Positions 24,289 through 30,238 of a DNA stretch of 30,243 nucleotides are shown one piece after another. The position numbers and the translations under genes are program-made. A model generated the notes under the pieces. The model worked only from the letters and a program-made list of their open reading frames with translations, searched no databases and was not told the DNA's origin. Within the stretch, counting starts at the first letter, position 1; each line of letters starts with the position of its first letter. Source of the DNA: Treponema sp. (GTDB taxonomy: Bacteria > Spirochaetota > Spirochaetia > Treponematales > Breznakiellaceae); the NCBI GenBank assembly GCA_031277045.1, contig JAISLX010000087.1:1-30243 (forward strand), written 5' to 3'.

Positions 24289-25350
24289 CTAATACTCCTC
24301 CCCAGGAGAAGCCTCGTCAAAATAACCCTGCAGAGTATCGGCCAGCTTCTGGGCGGAAGATTTAAGGGTTTCCAGCCGCCTGCGCCGTTCCGCGTCCCCG
24401 CCGGACTGGGTACCCGGCTCCACAAAACCCCGGTATTCCATCAGTTCCGTTTCCAACTGGCGATTTCGTTCTTCCGCCTCCATAAGCTGCCGGCGGTACT
24501 GGGTGTTCGCGGTGTCCAGGTCTTCCAGCCGGGAATCTTTAAGCAGATCGGCAATCCGTTTTTGATAGGCGATAAGGGCCTGATCGTAAGATCGTTCCCG
24601 GCGCTGATATTCCTCGATAGCTTTAAGGGATTCCTCGTGGCTCCATTTGAGCAGGTTAAGGAGTTCCTCCTCGATCTTTTTTTGGTGGATCAGGGCAAGC
24701 CGGTACGAAGACGCCTCGAATTTGGCGCTTCGGGGGTAGTCCTGGGTAATGATGTTGAAAATCTCCCTGGCGTAGTCCAACTGACCCATAGCGTAGAGAC
24801 ATTCCCCCATCCAGTAGAAGGCCGCCGATTTACGGGCCGCCGCCTCACTGCCGGCGGGGAGCGGGGAACTTCCCCCAATGCTGTCCGTGTAGAGTTTGAG
24901 GAGTATCAGGGCTTCCTCGTAACGGCCCAGGTAGTACAGGGCCCGGCTTTTGTGGTAGGGAACTTCCCTCAGGCGTTTGCTTTCCGGGGAGATACGTTCC
25001 AGCATCTCAATGTCCTGAATGGCCCCGGCGTAATCCCTGGCGGAAATTTCCGACAGGGCAATCCAGTACAGGGCTTCCGCTTTTAACTCCGGGTCCAGCG
25101 CTTCTTCCTGGGAACGGCGGAATTCGGTTATAGCCTCCCGCCAGCGGCCCTGCCCGTAGAATTCCAGACCCTGGCGCAGCTGAATATAACCGGGGGCAGG
25201 TTCCGGACTCTGACTTTCCTCCTGCGCGGCGGACACGGCGGTCAGACGGGCATTCTCTTCAACAACGGGAGATTGCGCCCCACACCATGCGGCCGGCAGT
25301 AAAAAAACGCACAGGCCACAGAGAGGAAAGAGGGCTGCCCGATTCATCAT
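24289..25350 (-). CDS. Exported TPR and coiled-coil protein
   Basis: Two adjacent ATGs (25350, 25347) follow AGGAG at 5 and 8 bases; the longer frame starting at 25374 has no ribosome binding site. The product of about 353 residues has a signal peptide (MMNRAALFPLCGLCVFLLPAAWCGA). TPR-type repeats span about 55-225 (YIQLRQGLEFYGQGRWREAITEFRRSQEE; AEALYWIALSEISARDYAGAIQDIEMLERISPES; AAFYWMGECLYAMGQLDYAREIFNIITQDYP), similar to the CpoB/YbgF type. A coiled coil follows (about 235-310, heavy in Glu/Gln/Arg). It is probably periplasmic. It lies 60 bases downstream of rpe on the same strand. Confidence 0.65.
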   Translation of the reverse strand: MMNRAALFPLCGLCVFLLPAAWCGAQSPVVEENARLTAVSAAQEESQSPEPAPGYIQLRQGLEFYGQGRWREAITEFRRSQEEALDPELKAEALYWIALSEISARDYAGAIQDIEMLERISPESKRLREVPYHKSRALYYLGRYEEALILLKLYTDSIGGSSPLPAGSEAAARKSAAFYWMGECLYAMGQLDYAREIFNIITQDYPRSAKFEASSYRLALIHQKKIEEELLNLLKWSHEESLKAIEEYQRRERSYDQALIAYQKRIADLLKDSRLEDLDTANTQYRRQLMEAEERNRQLETELMEYRGFVEPGTQSGGDAERRRRLETLKSSAQKLADTLQGYFDEASPGEEY

Positions 25351-25410
25351 CCTAACTCCTAAAGGGTTTTCCATTGAATTTTCGGTATATAATGGGTGAA
25401 AGATAAGGAT

Positions 25411-26064
25411 TTAAGCGCCCGCGAGAACCCTGACAAGCCCTTTTTTATCCGGGGTACGGAAAAAGGCCGATCCCACCACCAGTACATCGGCCCCCGCGTC
25501 CCGGACCGCGGCGGCGGTTTCCCGGTTTACCCCCCCGTCCACGCCGATTCGGTAGGCGTAGCCCTCTTCCTCCCGTAGTTTCGCCAGAAGACGGACCTTG
25601 TTCAGGCACTGGGGAATTAGGCTTTGACCGCCCAAACCGGGATTAACAGTCATAACCAGGACATAATCGACAAACGGAAGCAGTTCCCCAATGGCGAAAA
25701 CAGGGGTAGAAGGCACCACGCTTATGCCCGCCTTCTTCCCCAGTTCTTTGATTCGCCGCAGAAGATCGTGGGCGTGGACGACAGCCTCAATGTGGAAGCT
25801 GATCTGATCCGCCCCGGCCCTGGCGAAAGAGGGGATTAGGCTTTCCGGATCCGCCGTCATCAGGTGGACATCAAAAAAGGCCCCTGTCAGGGGCCGCAGA
25901 TCCCCCGCCAGCTTGGGTCCAAAGGTCAGATTCGGCACAAAGCGGCCGTCCATCACATCCAGATGTATCCAGGGGGCCAGCGAATCATCAATTTTTTTGA
26001 CGGCCCCGGCAAAGTCTGAATAATCCGCGGAGAGGATCGATGGGGCCACAATGACGGTACTCAT
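25411..26064 (-). CDS. rpe: Ribulose-phosphate 3-epimerase
   Basis: Rpe interconverts ribulose 5-phosphate and xylulose 5-phosphate in the pentose phosphate pathway. I use ATG 26064 (MSTVIVAPSILSADY), which fits family N-termini; an ATG four codons upstream is also possible and neither has a clear ribosome binding site. The 217-residue TIM barrel shows APSILSADYSDF, HLDVMDGRFVPNLTFGP, DVHLM, MTVNPGLGGQ and GVDGGVN, including the metal-binding His/Asp residues. The length is standard. It is divergent from the phosphatase gene (68-bp gap) and first in the operon that ends at dtd. Together with prs in this window it supplies pentose phosphates. Confidence 0.93.
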   Translation of the reverse strand: MSTVIVAPSILSADYSDFAGAVKKIDDSLAPWIHLDVMDGRFVPNLTFGPKLAGDLRPLTGAFFDVHLMTADPESLIPSFARAGADQISFHIEAVVHAHDLLRRIKELGKKAGISVVPSTPVFAIGELLPFVDYVLVMTVNPGLGGQSLIPQCLNKVRLLAKLREEEGYAYRIGVDGGVNRETAAAVRDAGADVLVVGSAFFRTPDKKGLVRVLAGA

Positions 26065-26132
26065 AGGCGGAATCATACGGGCAGGGGGCGGCCTTGTAAA
26101 GCTTGGGGGAAGGCGGCAGACTGGGTAGCGCT

Positions 26133-26783
26133 ATGAAGTACCGTTGCGTGTTGTTTGATCTGGACGGCACCCTGGTGGATACTATCGCCGATATTGCCCT
26201 TTCCATGAACCGGGCCCTGGAAGAATCCGGCTTTTCCCCCCGGGATCCGGGGGAGTACCCCGCCCTGGTTGGCAGGGGAATACGGAAGCTGGCCCTGGAC
26301 AGCCTGCCGGAGAAAGAGCGAAACGAGGAAAACGCCGCCCTGGTGGCGGCGGCGGCGGCGCGGTTCTACCAGGAACGGCCCGTAGTCCATTCCAAACCGT
26401 ATCCGGGGATTCCCGTGCTGTTGTCCGAACTGGCCCGCCGGAAGATACACACGGCGGTTCTTAGCAACAAGCCCGATCCGGTAACCGGCATGGTTATCGC
26501 GCGGCTTTTTCCCGCGGGAAGCTTTGACATAGTCCGGGGGGAGATTCCGGGGGTTCCCCGGAAGCCTGACCCCGGCGCCGCCTGGGACATACTGGCACAA
26601 CTGGGCCGCGCCCCCCACGAAGCGATTCTGGCGGGAGATTCGGAAGTTGACATGGAAACCGCCCGGAACACCGGCTGTTTTCCCCTGGGCGTAAGCTGGG
26701 GCTTCCGTTCCCGCCAGGTCCTGGAAGACGCCGGGGCCGCCCTGATTATCAACGAGCCACTGGAACTTTTGCGTTTGCTCTAG
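26133..26783 (+). CDS. gph: HAD-family phosphatase, phosphoglycolate phosphatase-like
   Basis: The 216-residue product starts at ATG 26133 (MKYRCVLFDLDGTLVDT); the longer frame has no support. HAD motifs: LFDLDGTLVDT (Asp9 nucleophile, Asp11 acid), motif II LSNKPDP, motif III KPDPGAAWDIL and motif IV GDSEVDMETARN. The helical cap between motifs I and II (about 18-85) is of the Gph/PGP type. These enzymes dephosphorylate 2-phosphoglycolate, which arises from DNA 3'-end repair, or similar small phosphates. It is divergent from rpe. Substrate cannot be fixed from sequence, so the symbol is provisional. Confidence 0.75.
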   Translation: MKYRCVLFDLDGTLVDTIADIALSMNRALEESGFSPRDPGEYPALVGRGIRKLALDSLPEKERNEENAALVAAAAARFYQERPVVHSKPYPGIPVLLSELARRKIHTAVLSNKPDPVTGMVIARLFPAGSFDIVRGEIPGVPRKPDPGAAWDILAQLGRAPHEAILAGDSEVDMETARNTGCFPLGVSWGFRSRQVLEDAGAALIINEPLELLRLL

Positions 26784-26792
26784 CGGTTTGCC

Positions 26793-27061
26793 TCAGCGCG
26801 GCTTGCCCGCAAGCCGAATTACCGCAGTTTGGCAAGCGCCGGAGCGTCGCTGGTCAAAGGCTTCATTGCCCAGCATCCGGTAGATGGCTGCGGACTTTAG
26901 TCCGATGCCTCAGCCCGGTTTTCGCTTGTCTACCAGATAGATTTATCCGGCTGCTTAAAGAGTGTTTCCATTGTTTGGATAAACCGGTCTTCAAGACGGC
27001 TGGAATGGAAATCCCATCCCGCAAATTTTTCTTCCATGTCGAACCGTTTCCCCGCTGCCAT
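26793..27061 (-). pseudogene. Decayed Tn5/IS4-type transposase (N-terminal domain)
   Basis: ATG 27061, preceded by GGGAAGGGGAAC, opens 43 codons (MAAGKRFDMEEKF...SSRLEDRFIQTMETLFKQPDKSIW) and meets TAG at 26930-26932. The same frame goes on as TSENRAEAS. After a frameshift another frame gives AAIYRMLGNEAFDQ. This order (RL..R......L...P..SIP..., ...A.YR...N) is that of the DNA-binding domain of Tn5/IS4-type transposases. No DDE catalytic part remains. A promoter-like TATACT lies about 35 bases upstream. The remnant sits just outside the cassette array. The rest of 26784-27280 holds no gene that I can support. Confidence 0.55.
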
Positions 27062-27280
27062 GTTCCCCTTCCCAGAGTTTTTGGCTCACCAGGAAAGTAT
27101 ACTATGAATGAGAGAAATCTGTGGGTCAAGTTTAGCACAAAGGGCGGGGTATCGTGTAAGCGTTGCTTTATTACAGAGGTTCGTTCTGCAAGGAAATTTA
27201 TCATCTGTGGGGTCTACTACCATATTTTTGTAATTGTTACCCACTCGAACTGCCGCAAGCGGCGGGGTATTAGACCCCAC

Positions 27281-27477
27281 TGCGAATAAAGGCTTTGCGC
27301 AGCATCGTACCAAAGGTACGCGACCAGAGCTGCAAAAATGTGGGGGAGCAAGGATGCCGCTTGCGCGGCAATCAGAAAGTGGGAATGTTCAGACCGAAGG
27401 TCTGCGCGAAGCGTAATGACCTAGCCAAAACAGAACCCGTGTAAGCAGTCCGCGGCAACAAAGCTGCCGGGTTATGC
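27281..27477 (+). repeat. Diverged attC-like cassette repeat (first of array)
   Basis: This shares GCGAATAAAGGCTTTGCG..., GTGGGAATG, GCGTAATGACCTAGCC and GTAAGCAG with the three full repeats to its right, and ends with the R box GTTATGC (27471-27477). Its internal hairpins differ in sequence but are perfect: CGTACC-AAA-GGTACG and CAGACC-GAA-GGTCTG. A 22-base segment with its own hairpin separates the L-like box from GTTATGC. The left R box is not recognised, so the left limit is uncertain. To its left GTGGGGTCTA (27207-27216) and TAGACCCCAC (27271-27280) form a perfect inverted repeat. Confidence 0.55.
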
Positions 27478-27520
27478 ACAGTTTTTTTGCTTTATATTTA
27501 TCCCTATTATATTTGGCTAT

Positions 27521-27730
27521 TTACGGAGTTTTTTTAACAATTTTTTTTAGTGTGTCCCGTATATCCAAAATGAGAGCCAATCCACCAAAAACAATAGCAT
27601 CGATTATAAAACCACACAAAGCACCAAGGGCAACACCCCAAAACCAGCCATCTTTGTATAATACGTTGTTTTCAACATAGTATCCAACAATTGCACCAAA
27701 AATAATAACCAACCAGAGTACAATCTCCAA
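27521..27730 (-). CDS. Small membrane protein in cassette A
   Basis: The frame encodes 69 residues from TTG 27730 with two hydrophobic helices (VLWLVIIFGAIVGYYV; WGVALGALCGFIIDAIVFGGLAL) and a basic C-terminus (KKIVKKTP), so it is probably an inner-membrane protein. A better initiation site lies upstream: AGGAG then ATG 27765, but that ATG reads MSLRSLELIR and stops two bases before the TTG. The membrane frame is open from there (KIVGAYSVILEIV...), so one lost base after ATGTC would join them. Either this is a leader-peptide arrangement or a frameshifted gene. TATAAT (27790-27795, minus strand) is a candidate -10. The function is unknown. Confidence 0.5.
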   Translation of the reverse strand: MEIVLWLVIIFGAIVGYYVENNVLYKDGWFWGVALGALCGFIIDAIVFGGLALILDIRDTLKKIVKKTP

Positions 27731-27801
27731 AATTACCGAATAAGCTCCAACGATCTTAAAGACATATCGGTTCTCCTAATTATTGGCAGATTATAAATAG
27801 A

Positions 27802-27831
27802 GTTGTTCAGAAACTGAAGTTTCTGAACAAC
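27802..27831. repeat. Perfect 30-bp palindrome in cassette A
   Basis: GTTGTTCAGAAACT and AGTTTCTGAACAAC form a 14-bp inverted repeat around GA. It is a close relative of the palindrome at 29006-29035, with paired base changes (CAGAAAC versus CGGAAAC). It lies just upstream of the candidate -10 of the small membrane protein gene. Confidence 0.6.
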
Positions 27832-27848
27832 AACCGCTTAAAAACAAC

Positions 27849-27884
27849 AAAAAACACGAATTCTCGGCAAAATCCGTGTTTTTT
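27849..27884. terminator. Bidirectional terminator-like hairpin
   Basis: AAAAAACACG (27849-27858) pairs with CGTGTTTTTT (27875-27884) around a 16-base loop. It has A/T runs on both outer sides, and lies about 50 bases after the stop of the minus-strand gene at 27936. A second small hairpin GATAACC/GGTTATC follows at about 27898-27916. Confidence 0.5.
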
Positions 27885-27935
27885 GGGAGACTTGTGAGAT
27901 AACCAACCGGGTTATCGAACAAGTCCAATATTCAC

Positions 27936-28379
27936 CTATCTAATAGAAAAATAATAAACATAATGATACCAGCCATTTGAATTCAAATAATGTGAAAACA
28001 CTATCCAGCCATCAAAACCATTGTTTGTTCCTCCCCTTCTAACCGCATATGAATATGCATCGCCATTTTCCAATCTATATTGAGTAGGGATATATGCCTC
28101 TAAATCATTAAGCATTTGTACATCTTCTTCATCTACATCATCCTCCCCTATTGAAAATAGTTTTTCTATTTGTATATTTTGCCCAAATGCATTTCGCAAG
28201 ACATTTCTTGCTAAATTTATATCCGAAGCCTGTTGAATAAAAGAGTACCTGGTGAAATTTCCATCATATCCACCAGACACAGTCCCATCATACGCAACAG
28301 CATTAGGTGTTGTAAGAATAAATAAAACAACTATAGCCCCAAAATATTTTAAGCTATCAATTATTGATCTTAAAGACAT
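27936..28379 (-). CDS. Exported hypothetical protein in cassette A
   Basis: ATG 28379 has GAAGGAACG upstream. The 147-residue product has an N-terminal signal sequence (SLKYFGAIVVLFILTTPNAVAYDG). The mature part is acidic, then aromatic near the end (FDGWIVFSHYLNSNGWYHYVYYFSIR). No family is recognised. Base composition is far more AT-rich than the chromosomal genes to the left, consistent with recent acquisition. The first 14 bases of the gene (ATGTCTTTAAGATC) are identical to those at the ATG 27765 start of the neighbouring gene. Confidence 0.6.
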   Translation of the reverse strand: MSLRSIIDSLKYFGAIVVLFILTTPNAVAYDGTVSGGYDGNFTRYSFIQQASDINLARNVLRNAFGQNIQIEKLFSIGEDDVDEEDVQMLNDLEAYIPTQYRLENGDAYSYAVRRGGTNNGFDGWIVFSHYLNSNGWYHYVYYFSIR

Positions 28380-28446
28380 TTTTCGTTCCTTCTTTCACCA
28401 ACATAACGAAATCAAGAATTCTCGGCAAATTAACCTTCGACATTAG

Positions 28447-28473
28447 ATTATCTCATCTTTATTCATTTGTCAA
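28447..28473 (-). promoter_or_regulatory. Promoter of the exported cassette A gene
   Basis: On the minus strand TTGACA (28473-28468) is followed after 15 bases by GATAAT (28452-28447), or after 17 by TAATCT. It lies about 70 bases before ATG 28379, so this cassette gene seems to carry its own promoter. Confidence 0.5.
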
Positions 28474-28503
28474 TAATTTCTGCATAAATTTCAAAAAAAT
28501 TTC

Positions 28504-28684
28504 GCATAACGTTCCGGCCGTTTACGACGGTTTGGCGGCCCGAATAAGGGCTTTGCGAAGCAAAGACCAGGGCCGGCAAACTGTGCCGGAGCAACGGCGT
28601 GGGAATGGAGCGTAGCGGAATGACCTAGCCGTTGCGGAGACCGAGCCGCCTACCGGCGGCGAAGCGTAAACAGCCTTGTTAGGC
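28504..28684 (+). repeat. attC-like cassette repeat A/B (181 bp)
   Basis: R'' box GCATAAC (28504-28510), L'' CCGTTTACG, L' CGTAAACAG and R' box GTTAGGC (28678-28684). Internal pairings: GTTTGGCGGCCC with GGGCCGGCAAAC around a variable hairpin GCTTTGC-GAA-GCAAAG; GCAACGGC with GCCGTTGC; and GCCGCC-TACC-GGCGGC. The outer R'' and R' boxes of this repeat do not match each other. Each one matches the R box at the far end of its own cassette. Confidence 0.75.
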
Positions 28685-29273
28685 GAAGTGGGGCTATTAT
28701 ACCTTTTCCAATTCCGCCTTCATCCTTCTACTGTTTTATGTAATTTCTTAAATACTTTTTACCTTGCGGGTTTGCCCTCTTTCCAAAAAAATGTAAAACA
28801 TCATAATATTTATCATACCAGTATTATGCAAGTTGCCCATCTATGGGATAACTAATTACGTTTACAAAAAAAGCCAAACTATTATCTGCTTCGGATAATT
28901 TACCGGGCAGGCCTCATCAATCAAACGGCGTCACGGGGAAACGTAACGATCCTGCCGGAGAACCCCGGCAATTTGTACCAAGGCGAATGGTATTTTCAGG
29001 CGACCGTTGTTCGGAAACTACGGTTTCCGAACAACACTTTTATCTAAACAATATAATTTCTCTAGCGCGCCATATCCGTCAAACAGCGCTGTGGGAGAAT
29101 GTAATACATCCATCAAACACTCCTGGCAACTTACGCCAACGCATGGGACATTATCCCGCAAAAAAGTTAAAAAAATATTTTACGGCGTTATTTTTATAAA
29201 AATTTATTCAGTTAAATTTGTTAAAATTTAACAAATAATTTGAAAATATTTATATAACAATTTGCCCCATTTC
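28685..29273. other. Cassette B interior without a clear gene
   Basis: This 590-bp stretch is bounded by GTTAGGCGAAGTGGGGC on the left and its near-perfect inverted copy on the right (GCCCCATTTCGCCTAAC). No well-initiated ORF longer than about 75 codons is convincing. A GC-richer patch (about 28895-29047) encodes in one frame AGLINQTASRGNVTILPENPGNLYQGEWYFQAT, which could be a fragment of a chromosomal protein but lacks a start. It also contains the palindrome at 29006 and the AT-rich palindrome TTTGTTAAA-A-TTTAACAAA (29217-29235). Confidence 0.4.
29006..29035. repeat. Perfect hairpin palindrome in cassette B
   Basis: GTTGTTCGGAAAC-TACG-GTTTCCGAACAAC is a 13-bp stem with a TACG loop. It belongs to the same family as 27802-27831. 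Confidence 0.6.
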
Positions 29274-29452
29274 GCCTAACGTTCCGGCTGTTTACGACGG
29301 TTTGTCAGCCCGAATAAGGAAATGCGTAGCATTTCCAGGGCCGACAAACTGTGCCGGAGCGACGGCGTGGGAATGGAGCGTAGCGTAATGACCTAGCCGT
29401 TGCGGAGGCCGAGCCGCCTACCGGCGGCGAAGCGTAAACAGTCCTGTTATGC
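29274..29452 (+). repeat. attC-like cassette repeat B/C (179 bp)
   Basis: R'' GCCTAAC (29274-29280), L'' CTGTTTACG, L' CGTAAACAG (perfect complement of L''), and R' GTTATGC (29446-29452). The internal variable hairpin is GGAAATGC-GTA-GCATTTCC, flanked by the conserved arms GTTTGTC / GACAAAC. GCCGCC-TACC-GGCGGC is shared with the other copy at 28504. Confidence 0.78.
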
Positions 29453-29474
29453 GAAGTGGGAAGTCCTACGTTAG

Positions 29475-29498
29475 CTGTGCGCCATGGAAGGCGCACAG
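29475..29498. terminator. Hairpin after the cassette C lipoprotein gene
   Basis: CTGTGCGCC-ATGGAA-GGCGCACAG is a perfect 9-bp stem just beyond the stop of the minus-strand lipoprotein gene (29506). No T-run follows on that strand. Confidence 0.45.
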
Positions 29499-29505
29499 TC
29501 ATTTA

Positions 29506-29913
29506 TTATAATTTATCAATAAACAAAACATCCCTGTTGCCATCTTGAAATACAAGCACTGCAAAAGATTTACCAACAGAATCTGCTTTTTGAAATAATG
29601 TATTTATTTGTTCCCGCGAAAGCGAAGTAACCTGTAATAAAGCATCGGTAATTTGCCCTTTGGTTAAATCTCGAGAAGGTGTAACTTGAGCACTTGTGTT
29701 TACTGTTATCCATTGCTCAAATTGATTCAAAATTGCTTCAGTTGGTTCACCATCACCATAAGTTTCCATTTGTATTTCACATTTTGCATAATCACTTGAA
29801 CTTACGACATATTCCATCATATCGTATTTTTGTTCAAGTGTACCAGTTGGTTGCTTACAACTGATGAACAAAATAGAAGCCAAAAGCCCCAATGCAAATA
29901 AACTCTTTTTCAT
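29506..29913 (-). CDS. Small lipoprotein in cassette C
   Basis: ATG 29913 has AAAGGAG 8 bases upstream; the longer frame to 29940 does not. The 135-residue product has a lipoprotein signal ending in FISC (Cys19 predicted lipidated). The mature protein starts KQPTGTLEQKYDMMEYVVSSSDYAKCEIQM and has a central helical segment (ITDALLQVTSLSREQINTLFQKADSVGKSF) before a final strand pair (FAVLVFQDGNRDVLFIDKL). No known family is recognised. It is AT-rich and carries its own promoter and a downstream hairpin, as expected for a self-contained cassette gene. Confidence 0.65.
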   Translation of the reverse strand: MKKSLFALGLLASILFISCKQPTGTLEQKYDMMEYVVSSSDYAKCEIQMETYGDGEPTEAILNQFEQWITVNTSAQVTPSRDLTKGQITDALLQVTSLSREQINTLFQKADSVGKSFAVLVFQDGNRDVLFIDKL

Positions 29914-29961
29914 TGCCAACTCCTTTAGTCGGAAACCCAATTATAGGATCCTATTAATTAC

Positions 29962-29990
29962 AAAATAAACCAAATAAATGTTCCTGTCAA
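29962..29990 (-). promoter_or_regulatory. Promoter of the cassette C lipoprotein gene
   Basis: Minus-strand TTGACA (29990-29985), 17 bases, TATTTT (29967-29962). The lipoprotein ATG is about 50 bases downstream. Between them lies the 12-bp palindrome ATAGGATCCTAT (29943-29954), a possible operator. Confidence 0.55.
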
Positions 29991-29995
29991 GTGGT

Positions 29996-30043
29996 TTTTG
30001 TATAATATTTCTTACGCCGCATGGATGCGGCGTTTATACAAAA
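29996..30043. repeat. Nested inverted repeat upstream of cassette C promoter
   Basis: Outer arms TTTTGTATAA (29996-30005) and TTATACAAAA (30034-30043) enclose the hairpin ACGCCGCAT-GG-ATGCGGCGT (30014-30033). Both pairings are perfect. It could be a terminator for a gene to the right, or a protein-binding site. Confidence 0.5.
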
Positions 30044-30061
30044 TTTTAGACTTCCCATTTC

Positions 30062-30238
30062 GCATAACGTTCCGGCTGTTTACGACGGTTTGGCGGCCCG
30101 AATAGAAAAATGTGGAGCATTTTTAGGGCCGACAAACTGTGGGTGTAGTGAGCCGTGGGAATGGAGCGTAGCGGAATGACCTAGGCGAACGTAACCCCGA
30201 GCCGCTACTGCGGCGAAGCGTAAACAGTCCTGTTATGC
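30062..30238 (+). repeat. attC-like cassette repeat C/next (177 bp)
   Basis: R'' GCATAAC (30062-30068), L'' CTGTTTACG, L' CGTAAACAG, and R' GTTATGC (30232-30238). The variable hairpin is AAAAATG-TGGAG-CATTTTT, flanked by GTTTGGCGGCCC and GGGCCGACAAAC. The array continues past the right edge of the window. Confidence 0.78.

Noticed and set aside
26073..26618. Minus-strand ORF of 181 codons
   Set aside because: It is antisense to the HAD phosphatase gene, whose four motifs are present.
27084..27120. Promoter for the transposase relic (TTGACC and TATACT on the minus strand)
   Set aside because: The spacing between the boxes is 19-22 bases, outside the usual range, so it is not listed as a feature.
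27474..27680. Plus-strand ORF of 68 codons overlapping the cassette A membrane gene
   Set aside because: It lacks a ribosome binding site and is antisense to a frame with clear Gly-rich membrane helices. All other cassette genes are on the minus strand.
28857..29047. Small plus-strand gene in cassette B
   Set aside because: The frame has no start codon or ribosome binding site, so it is described only as a possible fragment.
27281..30238. CRISPR array
   Set aside because: The repeats are 177-181 bp with internal palindromes, the segments between them are 590-1000 bp and contain genes, and no cas gene is present.
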